A stretch of DNA of 64,000 nucleotides, taken from the NCBI GenBank assembly GCA_037951105.1, contig JBAMJV010008344.1:21866-85865 (forward strand), in the 5' to 3' direction. A program made the position numbers and the translations under genes. The first letter of the stretch is position 1. Every line of letters starts with the position of its first letter. The DNA is from Echinarachnius parma (Eukaryota > Echinodermata > Echinoidea > Clypeasteroida > Echinarachniidae). The notes under the pieces are model-generated. The model saw only the letters and a program-made list of their open reading frames with translations. It did not search any database and was not told where the DNA came from. Below are positions 14,264 through 24,388 of this stretch, in pieces.

Positions 14264-15270
14264 TTGGGGGGGTGTTGCATAAAGAGTTGTTATAAAACGG
14301 CTCCGGTAAATTCAGTAACGTGATTGGTTAAATCCTATCACGTGACTATTTATCAATTTTAACCAACATGCACGACCGTGCAGGAAGGGTGCAACAACTG
14401 TGCTGATATCACTTTTTGTTGCACACAATAGAGTGGTGAAGTGTGATGTCATAAACATTTTTTTTAGAATGTTTAAATTTGGACTTCATTTTCAGAAAGA
14501 GCATAACAAATAATGTCTAAATACCGAAAATCAAAGGAATAGGTTACGTATTGGCCGAGACAGTGGCGTAGCGTGGTCGGACTGATTGGGGGGGGGGGGG
14601 GGGGGGGGGCACGAAAATTATTGGGGGGGGGGGCACACCTTATGTATTTCTTTGTTTTTTCAAAAAATGTCCCCTTATGTTTTCTATTGTTTTTTTGAAA
14701 TTATTGGGGGGGCACGTGCCCCCCCGTGCCCCCCCCCCCCCCCCCCCCCGTAGCTACGCCACTGGGCCGAGACATGCCCATCCGAATGATTTTTTTTGTC
14801 AATGGGCAATCAGTGTTATAGTGCACTGGTTCCTAAATTTAGGAACCAGTGCACTATAACACTGATTGCCTATTGAAGTAAAATTCATTCCGATGGGCAT
14901 ATCTCAGCCAATACGTAACCTATTCCTTTGATTTTCGGTATTTGGACAAATTTGAAAATTCAAAAAAAGTGTTTTTATGACGTCATGGCTTCTGTACTCT
15001 ATTCCGTGGTTGAGCTCGTTTTATAAAACAGATAACACGTTCTTAATTTTGTGCGACAGGGTGAATGCAACACACTCCATTTTGTCAGATGTATGTAAAG
15101 CGTGCACGAGGCATATGTGGCACAAGACCTTGAGTGCGTTGCATTTACACAACGCACAACGTGTATTATCTTTGATCACAAGTCAGAAAACATGCGTACA
15201 TGAGCCAAGCACATTTGCGCGCATTTTCTGACTTGAGATTAATCGAAACTCTTTATGCAACACCCCCCTG
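14264..15270. mobile_element. Long foldback element with near-perfect palindromic centre
   Basis: Outer ends GGGGTGTTGCATAAAGAGTT and ACTCTTTATGCAACACCCCC. The two arms pair over most of their length, with the centre at about 14837, where some 35 bp each side (CAGTGTTATAGTGCACTGGT and complement) are exact. The left arm is interrupted by a hAT element (14561-14764). Short relatives: 18124-18477, 25772-25923, and an arm at 50400-50640. No coding content. Confidence 0.75.
14561..14764. mobile_element. 204-bp hAT MITE with perfect 8-bp target duplication
   Basis: Ends CAGTGGCGTAGC and GCTACGCCACTG, flanked by GGCCGAGA at 14553-14560 and 14765-14772. The 8-bp duplication and CAGTGGCG end are diagnostic of hAT. 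The inside is mostly G and C homopolymer runs (14586-14610, 14720-14750), so read and assembly lengths there may be unreliable. Confidence 0.88.
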
Positions 15271-15292
15271 GTCAAACTGAATTTAGGAATTA

Positions 15293-15711
15293 AGGGTGGT
15301 ATTCTAATATTAGTGCAAATTAGTAAGCTTTGGCCACGCCCACAAGGCAGCTGTGAGCCAATGACTGATGTTTCATTTACAAGCATCCAATCAGAAAGGA
15401 GGAGGAAGCCATAGAAACTATCATTAAAGACGTATTGCGTAAAATGTAATGGCCACTGGTTTTGTAGGTCATGCTATGTGTTGTACACAACAAATGTGAG
15501 TTAGGGTAGGGGTCGGGCTTTCCTAAATACTTCCTAGAAATTCCTTCCCAAGTGCATTTTAAAATACCAATTTTTCCAAAGTCGCTAATTTGCATAAATT
15601 TGCATATTTTCCTAAGTTCTTGCCTAAATAGTTAGGAAGTAACTTGGGAAGATATTGGAATACCATTTAGGACAAAATCATGACTTAGGACAAATTTTAG
15701 AATACTACCCT
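15293..15711. mobile_element. MITE with AGGGTGGTATTCTAA ends
   Basis: Exact 15-bp inverted termini at 15293-15307 and 15697-15711. The interior contains TCCTAAATACTTCC and TTAGGAAGTAACTTGGG, which pair in part. No target duplication could be assigned. Confidence 0.7.
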
Positions 15712-16061
15712 AAAACTTCTACTTCACAAGTTCAACCATGCTCGAATGGTAGAAACATATTAATAACTATTAAAGGTAGTAGGCCATTTTCATTTAACAA
15801 AACGGCCATTATTGTATTGTATCGACAATCGATACAGTGACTTTGGGTTTGAAAAATTATTATTTGTTTTGCTTTATGAAATAGATGCAGGGCCTACATT
15901 TATTTCACTCGCATATTTTCTATCGCCGTATCTGATTGGATTTTAATAAAGGTTCATCTAGTCTTTACAATCAAATTATATGCCTAGTTTTTTCACTTAC
16001 TTTGTTTTAGAAGCAAAACTGTATTTTCTGTTTTCTTTTTGTGTACAGTGCATAGAGTTAA

Positions 16062-16438
16062 AGGGATCTAGTAACTTTGTTGACATGTGCAAAAAGTGAT
16101 GAATGGTTGATGCAATGTATATTATTGTTATCTCATATGTCCACAGGGTATTGTGTGAAAATTTCAAGTCAAATGGACATTGCATGGCCAAGTAATGAAC
16201 GAAAATGCAAAGTGATATTCAATAACTCACTGCACTCACTTTGTACACAGAAGAAAAACTCGCCCGGAGTTTTTCTTATCTGAATACTTCGATCGTACAT
16301 ATCTTTGTAACGAAAGGGAAATTTGAAAAACCGAAACCTCTCCCATGATTTTATTGTTAATACGAATACAACAAGGTATTGGGAACCGCTAGAATTAACA
16401 TTTTATTTTGAGGATTTGGACAATGTTACTAAGTCCCT
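16062..16438 (+). mobile_element. TTAA-inserting MITE family E, copy 2
   Basis: TTAA at 16058-16061 and 16439-16442 border AGGGATCTAGTAACTTTGTT and ACAATGTTACTAAGTCCC. It is the best-preserved copy on this strand and includes the hairpin GAAAAACTCGCCCGGAGTTTTTC. Confidence 0.8.
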
Positions 16439-16439
16439 T

Positions 16440-16839
16440 TAATGTTTGTTTGGGTTTGTGTTTGTGTTTATGTCAGAGCTACCAACAATAAAATTTAACT
16501 ATTGGGAAGGTTTAGGGAAATATCATAGGGTCAACTGGGTACCCACTATGTTAACCTTCGTTAGCAACTAAAAGCTCTTGCGTGTAATTACGTATTAGCC
16601 ACGTCATCCAAAATAGACTTGGCAAGTAACTAAGCTAGCAGGCTTGTATGAATATGCCGGGGCCAGGGAGATACCTTTCAAATGCATACAACCTTGTGGC
16701 AATAATCTTTCAATAACCAGGGAGATTGGCTGATGGGATGAAATCCGATGCTGTTATCTTGGGTCTACTTTCAGGGAGTCTCCTGTGAAATCAGGGAGAC
16801 TTGGCAGCTCTGGACCTCGTTGCAGAAAGAGATATGATC
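16440..16839. other. No feature recognised
   Basis: AT-rich sequence with the phrase CCAGGGAGATACC and CAGGGAGACTTGG. No splice-consistent exon, RNA or inverted-repeat element was identified. Confidence 0.35.
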
Positions 16840-17103
16840 CAGGGCTCGACACTAGCACTTGCTCGGGGCAAGTAAAAATTGGTGTCGGGCAAGTAAAATT
16901 TAATAAATTGTCTAAGTTTGCTTGCCCGATTGTTAATAATATTGTTCAACTACAAGAGAACAGTGTCATTTCACATGTGTTTATCTCATCTAGGAGTAAG
17001 AGGGCAATTAATACATCTTATAAAGGGGCAAGTAAAATTTGAACATGTATGATTTTACTTGCCCAAATGGGCCAGTACAGAAAAAAGTTAGTGTGGAGGC
17101 TTG
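16840..17103 (+). mobile_element. hAT-like MITE, GGGCTCGACACTA family
   Basis: It begins CAGGGCTCGACACTAGCACT and ends TTAGTGTGGAGGCTTG. Inner arms are CGGGGCAAGTAAAA and TTTTACTTGCCC. This is the most complete copy and the reference for 2012-2300 and 24464-25105. Confidence 0.65.
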
Positions 17104-17673
17104 TTTGATCGATTAATTGTGAGTTACAATTAATTGTAAGTCAAATCATGTGTTCTCAATGCGTAAATCTGATCGGTTAAAACACGCACATTTTCTGACT
17201 TACAATCAATTGTATTTTGCATCGGCATTGATAAACAAATGAAAATCCTTTCAAACACTTGTATAGCGATAAAAAATGATAAATTTTAATATTTGATGCA
17301 TTATACAATAATTTGTCTTACAAATTACGACAGCATGCAATATAAAGAGCACAAAAGATACATGTATCACAAACACAAAAAATACATTACATAATACAGT
17401 CATTGAATGACCAAGAACCATTTAGAAAAGAAACGCTCCTTTTTTTGTCTTTTATTTTTATAGATTTTTTTTATATTTTACAATTTGCTTACTTTTTAAA
17501 AAATTAAAGACTACAACCAAACTGGAATTGTATTGTTGCTGTATCAAATACAATTCAGTACAGATGGCAAGCGTAACATGTAAATAAATAATAGTAATAT
17601 TAGAAGTCCAGTCAAACCTGTATATAGTGGCCACCTTTGGGAAACAAGAAAAGAGGCCACTATAGGCAGTTAA

Positions 17674-18115
17674 AGGAACTAAAGAATACAACGTACTTTG
17701 GCACTTATTCCATAGTTGATGACTTGTAAACTAGGTCTGCCGAACAAAAACTCCACGAAAATAAACACAGTAGTGATTTTAGGCTAATTTTCTGATGCCA
17801 AATCTCACTTAGCAGCCAGTCTACGCCCCGCCCACATTTAGGGTCCAAAATCAGTAGCATGATTGACAATTCATCAGCTTACGTCATCTACAGAATTCAG
17901 ATAGGCGTCGTGTACGGGGTGAAGTTCTTTGGATGACGTCACATTTTGGCGATTTAAAAGGGGCGTTCCCGGGACAATTAGATATTTACTAATTACCCTA
18001 AAATTGATTGATTTCATGGGAAATGACTGCCAAATTATTTTTCTCGAGGATAAATTACTTAGTTATAGAGATTGCCTAATTGTGAAAATTGGTCCATCTA
18101 GATGCTGTAGTTCCT
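17674..18115. mobile_element. TTAA-inserting MITE family D (AGGAACTA)
   Basis: TTAA at 17670-17673 and 18116-18119 flank the ends AGGAACTAAAG and CTGTAGTTCCT, 442 bp. Part of the same family is found inverted at 51500-51710 and at 55640-55700 (ACGTTGTATTCTGTAGTTCC). It lies in a remnant of the CTGTCTATAG family. Confidence 0.75.
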
Positions 18116-18123
18116 TTAAGCTG

Positions 18124-18477
18124 CTCTGGGGGTGGTGCATAAAGTCTTGCAATCAATCGCAAAGTTGTCAATCCCATATCAGGGCCCTGTTTCATCAAAC
18201 TTTTCCAATTGTTGCAAGTGTCTGATTATTGGACGTACATGTAGTTCAACAGCCAATCAGCATCCAAGCATTGCAGCTGTTGCCACGGTATTTCCTATAA
18301 TAGGGGATGTATTCTGAAAACGATGTTTAAAGCTAAAATTGATTGTGTCTACTTCAGTAAAATTGGACACTTACAACAATTATTGCAAAAGTTTTATGAA
18401 ACAGGGCCCCGATGGGCTCAGGCAGGTACATGTATGTTCTGATTTGCGATTAATCACATTTCTTTACATTACACCGC
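18124..18477. mobile_element. Nested pair: GGTGCATAAAG MITE split by a family B MITE
   Basis: Outer arms TGGGGGTGGTGCATAAAGTC and a decayed ATTACACCGC enclose 18182-18409, a complete family B element with ends GGGCCCTGTTTCATCAAACT and GTTTTATGAAACAGGGCCC. B inserted into the outer element. Confidence 0.65.
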
Positions 18478-18479
18478 AA

Positions 18480-19690
18480 ATGGCCACTCAAATACAGTAG
18501 CTTTGACTGTACTGAAGCATGAAAATTGATTATGTACACAATTGCATGATAAAGCACTAATTTAATAAAGCAACCACTGAAGAAAACAACCCAGAATGAT
18601 ACAAACACAAATTGTTATACAAGGCATCTGGGGGTGTCTGGTGTCTGGAGGGCGCCGCGCCCTCTTGCATTAACAATTGTTTTTTGAAAATAGCACTGTA
18701 ACTTAGCTCTTTCCATGTTTTTCTACCATTCAAGCATCATTGAATTATAACCGTTTAGTTATTAATGTTGTAAATGTTTGGACCTCTCTGAAAATCAGCT
18801 TGAAGCTGACATCGGCAATCCATCCCATGAATGGAGAATGAATAAATAAATAAATACAAATAATAATTAATAATAATGAAAATATCATATATCGCCTATC
18901 ACGATTGATAATCATCTCTAACCGCTTTACAATTATATGAAATAAAATGAAATAAATAAAATGTTAACAAGTTTGAGAACTTTACTAAATGTCTGTTTGA
19001 CCAGAACTGTACTATTCCTTTAAAGCAGTATGCACGATAAATTTAATGCACACATGAAAGACACACAGAAACTGCTGAGAAGATGATAAGTTTGATCACC
19101 ATCATCAAAATCACCACCATTATATCTATAATTTTAGTCATAACAATAACAATTTAAGCGCTTGTAGTCTCTTTTGCAATTAGTGCTTTTTAAACATTGA
19201 TTATTATTATTATTATTATTAATCATGATATCAATAATAATAGTACAAGCAATGAATATCTACATACATGTATATAAGTAAAGTAAAAGTGGTTATTGTA
19301 AAGCATTTAAATACAACAGTTTATATGCACTTTGAAAACATTAACTCACACTTATAAACAACATAAACAGAATTATACGGTATTTACTGCTAAAAATGGA
19401 TACTGCATTTGAAAAAAAAAATCAATTTGTATTTGAATATATTTTCATATTTATATAACAAACATTCAAGAAATACAGAGGATAGCCTTTATAACCAGAT
19501 GGTCTCAAAAACAACTGTGGTATTCTTGTTTATTAGAGTATATTTTTAACCTTTTTGTAAAGACTATCAAGAGATACAGAAACAGTGGTCCTTGAGACTT
19601 GGGACAACTCCTGACGACGGACAGTCAACCTGTTTGAAACGTTGAGTCCCTCCTACCATCCACCCTCTCCTTACAATAACCATACCGGCG
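18480..19690. other. No gene; simple repeats and a LINE-like tail
   Basis: It contains a probable LINE 3' tail ending GAATGAATAAATAAATAAAT at 18830-18860, an ATT microsatellite near 19200-19222 and AT-rich filler. No coding exon recognised. Confidence 0.4.
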
Positions 19691-19714
19691 CTGTAGCTCT
19701 TATTAGAACTACAA

Positions 19715-19965
19715 GCTCAAGAAAGAATACCAAGTCCTTTTCAAGACTACCACAGTCCTTTTTAGGACTATCCTAGAAAGAATACCAACAGTCCTTTCCA
19801 GGACTACCACAGTCCTTTTTACGACTATTCTAGAAAGAATACCAACAGTCCTTTCCAGGACTACCAGTCCTTTTTATGACTATTCTAGAAAGAATACCAA
19901 CAGTCCTTTCCAGGACTACCAGTCCTTTTTACAACTATTCTAGAAAGAATACCAACAGTCCTTCT
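19715..19965 (+). repeat. Minisatellite of about 60 bp, four units
   Basis: The unit contains ACCAACAGTCCTTTCCAGGA and ACTATTCTAGAAAGAAT. It is palindromic within the unit, since AGTCCT and AGGACT alternate. No coding potential. Confidence 0.7.
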
Positions 19966-21109
19966 CAGGTCTCTCCAATCCTCTTCTCTTACATGGTGCA
20001 ACCGCAAACCACATGCATTAACATCACTAAGCTTATCTTTTGCTTTTGTTGTCCCCACCACTTATTTTACTATTGTTTTGTTTATTAAATGCAATTACTC
20101 AATAAAACAAAATAAACAAATTATACAATTTGAATAATTATTCTTTGATAGACCGATTCAAAATAAATGACCCAAGAACTGGCGTATATTTATAACTTAT
20201 TATAGTATTTTGATTTTGAAATTCAAACTGTTTTGAAATGATAATTGACATTCTGTAATTTTTGTTTTTGTTTTGTTGTTTACAGATACAAATTCTTCAT
20301 TCCTACTGGTCCTTCTTTTAATTATTATTTAATTGAATTATAAATATTGAACATATATAATTATTGAATCTATTCTACTCGTTAACTTAATCTTACGTAA
20401 TGTATTGTATTGTATCATGTTTATGCCCTGTATTGACAGTTATGCGTCATGTCCTGGGCTACTTTTATTATTGTAATGTAACATGTTATTTAATATGTAT
20501 ATTCACACTTACTCTTGTTCCTTTGTTGAATTTACAATAAAGTGATATCAAATAAAAAGTAAATAAAACAACACCAGAGTTTATATTTTACCTGTATTTT
20601 ATTGTGAATGTACACATAGCCTACATATTAATTGTTTTAATTTGTTTTAATTGTTGAAATGTAATGAAATTAAAAAAGTGAATGAAGAACAGTTGGTTCG
20701 AAGCACAAGCATTGTATTCTATTAGAGTAAATTTGACTAATATACACCAATTTTTCACAGATTTATATCTATGGCACATTCAGACTGAATATATGTAATA
20801 CAAATCTCAAACTTACAAAGGCTGCCACCAATTTGTAATAGGCTTGTTAAATATATACATGTATATGGGGCATATTCAGATTTATCATACATTGTACATG
20901 CACATTTCAAAATCACAATTCAAAAAGACAAAAGCAACTATACATGCTCAACATTTTGAAAGGTTCATATAAAAGTGATCTAGTGACATTGTCAAAATCC
21001 ACAAAACTTACAGAGAACTCTGCGGTTCTCTCATACCTCATTGTAATCGCATTCCCAGTTCTGCTTTTCGGAATGTCTCTTTCGTAATATATGATTAAAG
21101 CCTTTGGAT

Positions 21110-21465
21110 TAAGGCTGAGTCGGTTCGGTCGATCTAATCGGGTTCCGACCGTCACCATCTATCGGGTCCCGGTTTTGTTTTTTCGGAAACGGGCTCCGAA
21201 AAAAAAAAAAAAAAAAAAAATGAAACCAGGACTGAAAGTAGCATTTATCAGCATATTATATACAATTTTCTGATATAAAAAAGTGGTTAGTGTTACTGTT
21301 CATGAACATGACCTAACTTTTTACTAGTCATTTTTTGAATAAGAGAAAATTATACACGTTGCTAAATTTTCCTTCAAGTAGTAAACACAAATGGGCGCGC
21401 GCCTAGGACAGTGTGATTCCCACGCCACTACAGGGTGTTTAAAAAATAAATAAAAAATTAATTAA

Positions 21466-21511
<46 letters not shown>

Positions 21512-21626
21512 GATTTGTTTGTTTGTTTGTTTGTTTGTTTGTTTTTTTAAATCGGAATATCGGGTTCCGACCGTTTCGAAACGATCGGAACCCGGTGTGT
21601 AAAATATCCGACATGACTCAGCCTTA
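21110..21626. mobile_element. 517-bp hAT-like element, 8-bp target duplication
   Basis: Ends TAAGGCTGAGTC and GACTCAGCCTTA, flanked by CTTTGGAT at 21102-21109 and 21627-21634. The homologous site in the second segmental copy has a single CTTTGGAT (near 22774). Inner arms around CGGGTTCCGACCGT also pair. The A-run at 21474-21509 is internal. No transposase. Confidence 0.85.
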
Positions 21627-22380
21627 CTTTGGATGTTAAATTTTCCAACTAACAAGTGACAATGATAACCGTGTACCAAGTATGTGCAGTGATTTAGAAA
21701 AGAGGGCGTACACTGGTTTCGAACGTGGCATCCCATTGATTGGAGAGCGCACGCTCAACCAATCTTGCCACACCACGTGATGCTTAAAGGGACTTTAAAT
21801 AAAAAGTAAATAAAACAACACCAGAGTTTATATTTTACCTGTATTTTATTGTGAATGTACACATAGCCTACATATGAATTGTTTTAATTTGTTTTAATTG
21901 TTGAAATGTAATGAAATTAAAAAAGTGAATGAAGAACAGTTGGTTCGAAACACAAGCATTGTATTCTATTAGTCAATTTGAATAATATACACCAATTTTT
22001 CACAGATTCGTTTATATCTATGGCACATTCAGACTAAATATATGTAATCAAAATCTCAAACTGGCAAAGGCTGCCACCAATTTTTGAATAGGCTTGTTAA
22101 ATATATACATGTACATGTATATGGGGCATATTCAGATTTATCATACATTGTACATGCACATTTCAAAATCACAATTCAAAATACAAAAGCAATTATACAT
22201 TGCCAATTGCTCAACATTTTGAAAGGTTCATATAAAAGTGATCTAGTAACATTGTCAAAATCCACAAAACTTACAGAGAACTCCGGCGGTTCTCACATAC
22301 CTCATTGTAATTGTATTACCAGTAGATACGTACAGCGAGTTCTGATTTTCAGAAAGTCTCTTTCGTAATAAATGATTTAA

Positions 22381-22768
22381 GGATCTAGTAACTTTGTTGA
22401 CATGTGCAAAAAGTGATGAATGGTTGATGCAATGTATATTGTTGTTATCTCATATGTCCACAGGGTTTTGTGTGAAAATTTCAAGTCAAATGGACATTGC
22501 ATGGCCAAGTAATGACCGAAAATGCAAAGTGATATTTGGGTGATATTCACTAACTCACTGCACTCACTTTGTACACGATAAGAAAAACTCTCCCAGAGTT
22601 TTTCTTATCTGAATACTTCGATCGTACATATCTTTGTAACGAAAGGGAAATTTGAAAAACCAAAACCTGTCCCATGATTTTATTGTTAATACGAATACAA
22701 CAAGGTATGAGCGAACCGCTAGAATTAAAATTTTATTTTGAGGATTTGGACAATGTTACTAAGTCCCT
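22381..22768 (+). mobile_element. TTAA-inserting MITE family E, copy 3
   Basis: TTAA at 22377-22380 and 22769-22772. The body matches 16062-16438 closely. The homologous position in the first segmental copy has one undivided ATTAAAG, which supports insertion at TTAA. Confidence 0.8.
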
Positions 22769-22944
22769 TTAAGCCTTTGGATGTTAACTTTTCCAACTAA
22801 CAAGGGACAATGCTAACCGTGTACCAAGCATGTGCAGTGATTTAGAAAAGAGGGCGTACACTGGTTTCGAACGTGGGATCCCATTGATTGGAGAGCGCAC
22901 GCTCTACCAATCTTGCCACACCACGTGATGCTTAAAGGGACTTT

Positions 22945-23145
22945 GTCCAAATCCTCAAAATCCAATTGGAATTTTAGCAGTTCCCTTATACCTTGGTTTT
23001 ATTTGTATTAACAATAAAAGCATGGGACAGGTTTCGGTTTTTCTAATTTCTGGACATACAGTATCAGATCACACCAATACACATTTGATTAACCACGCAT
23101 CACTTTTTGCACTTGTCAACAAAGTTACTAGATCCCTTTAAAGGT
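22945..23145 (-). mobile_element. Partial family E MITE, inverted
   Basis: It contains AACAATAAAAGCATGGGACA, TTGCACTTGTCAACAAAGTT and ends ACTAGATCCCTTTAA. The middle is deleted compared with full copies. Confidence 0.55.
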
Positions 23146-23149
23146 GCTG

Positions 23150-24225
23150 GTGAACTTTGTGCAAAAATTGGTTAGAATATATGCGAGTCATTAACATTAC
23201 ATTCAGGAACATTACGTTTTCATGCCGGGTATTTTTCACTGAGCATTTGTCGCTATTTTTTTGTAAGTATAATTACGTTCTCAGAACCTGTGAGGCTGTG
23301 AGAGATGACACAAAATTTTCCAAGGCTGTTTGTCTCGAAGTTGGCTTCAAGGATGGTGAGTGCATTGGGGCGTGCCAGAGCATTTGTCAACGAGCTAATA
23401 CCACCGGATCAAGACGAGAAACTCACGCTGTGAGAAATTGTTTTAAAAATCCTAGCCGGATCATTTGTCACAGAGTACATGTCGCGGGGCAATTGTGGCT
23501 ATTTTTGGTAATTTGGGAGAATAATTAATAAGATGGCAAACTCCCGATGTGAGAAATTGTAAACAAAATCCTAGCCGGATCATTATATTTTGTCACTGAG
23601 TACATGTTGCGGAACAATTGTTGCTATTTTCAGAGCACATGTCCTCGGGAACCATTTCAAGATAGGATACTGATAAGAAATGACGCAAAATTGTTCAAGT
23701 CTGTTTGTCTGGAGGTGGGCTTCAAGGACGGTGAGTGCATTGGGGCGTACCGGAGCATTTGTCACGGAGTAAATGTCACTATTTTTTAAGCATAAAAAAA
23801 ACAATTAATGTTCTCGGAACTGTATCAAGACGGGACATTCAGGCTGTGAGAAATAATGCAAAATTGTCCAAGGCTGTTGGTCTGGAGCTGGGCTTCGAGG
23901 ACGGTGAGTGCATTGAGGGGCGCTGGAGCATCTGTCACCGAGCAAATACCACTGGATCAAGATGGGAAACTCACGCTGTGAGAAATTGTAACAAAAAAAT
24001 CCTAGCCGCGTCATTTGTCACGGAGTAAATGACGCGGAGCAATTGGGGCTATTTTTTGGAGTATAATCACATTCTCGGGACCTTATCAAGAAGGGATAAG
24101 GGATAAGGCTGTGGGAGATGAGTGCGTTGGGGCGTACCAGAGCATTTGTTGCCGAGTAAATGTCCCGGGGCAATTGTCGCTATTTTTCGGTAATTTGGGA
24201 GCATAATTACGTTCTCTGGACCGTA
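23150..24225 (-). pseudogene. Three tandem decayed copies of the last SEA-domain exon
   Basis: Downstream of the true exon (24226-24388), minus-strand copies of the stretch encoding RPNAHTVLEEQLQNHSLGKF occur near 23860-23935, 23670-23760 and 23290-23380 (RPNALTVLEAHLQTNRLEQF-like). They are spaced about 405, 174 and 374 bp apart with duplicated flanks (TCACGCTGTGAGAAATTG, GGGCAATTGTCGCTATTTT). The copies lack the exon 5' end encoding the first half; one has a possible upstream AG. Alternative last exons cannot be excluded, but the loss of the beta-strand region argues for decay. Confidence 0.7.
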
Positions 24226-24388
24226 TCAAGAAGCAATAATCAGCGGGCTGTGGGAGATGACGCGAAATTTCCCAAGACTGTGGTTCTGGAGCTGTTCTTC
24301 AAGGACGGTGTGTGCGTTGGGGCGTACCGTGGCGTCCACCTCACTGACGCGGACCTCGAACGATATCCCAACTTGGCGGTTGCTGTTA
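24226..24388 (-). CDS. SEA gene exon 6 (C-terminal half of SEA domain, stop)
   Basis: Acceptor ATTGTTACAG; residues 199-252. It contains the core beta strand GISFEVRVSEVDATV and a helix TVLEEQLQNHSLGKF with sequon NHS, then a short tail to TGA at 24226. No good donor site precedes the stop, so this is read as the terminal exon. Confidence 0.72.

Larger units (their letters stand above)
20551..22944 (+). repeat. Tandem segmental duplication (about 720-bp unit), each arm interrupted by a different transposon
   Basis: Copy 1 (20551-21793) and copy 2 (21796-22944) align from AATAAAAAGTAAATAAAACA to CCACGTGATGCTTAAAGGGA with few differences. Copy 1 contains a hAT-like element at 21110-21626. Copy 2 contains a family E MITE at 22381-22768. 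The two insertion points are within about 25 bp of each other, and each copy serves as the empty-site reference for the other. Both units carry a minus-strand tRNA-like SINE head (TTGCCACACCACGTG side). Confidence 0.85.

Noticed and set aside
14580..14755. G and C homopolymer tracts as regulatory G-quadruplexes
   Set aside because: They are internal to a hAT MITE, and their lengths are likely unreliable in assembly.
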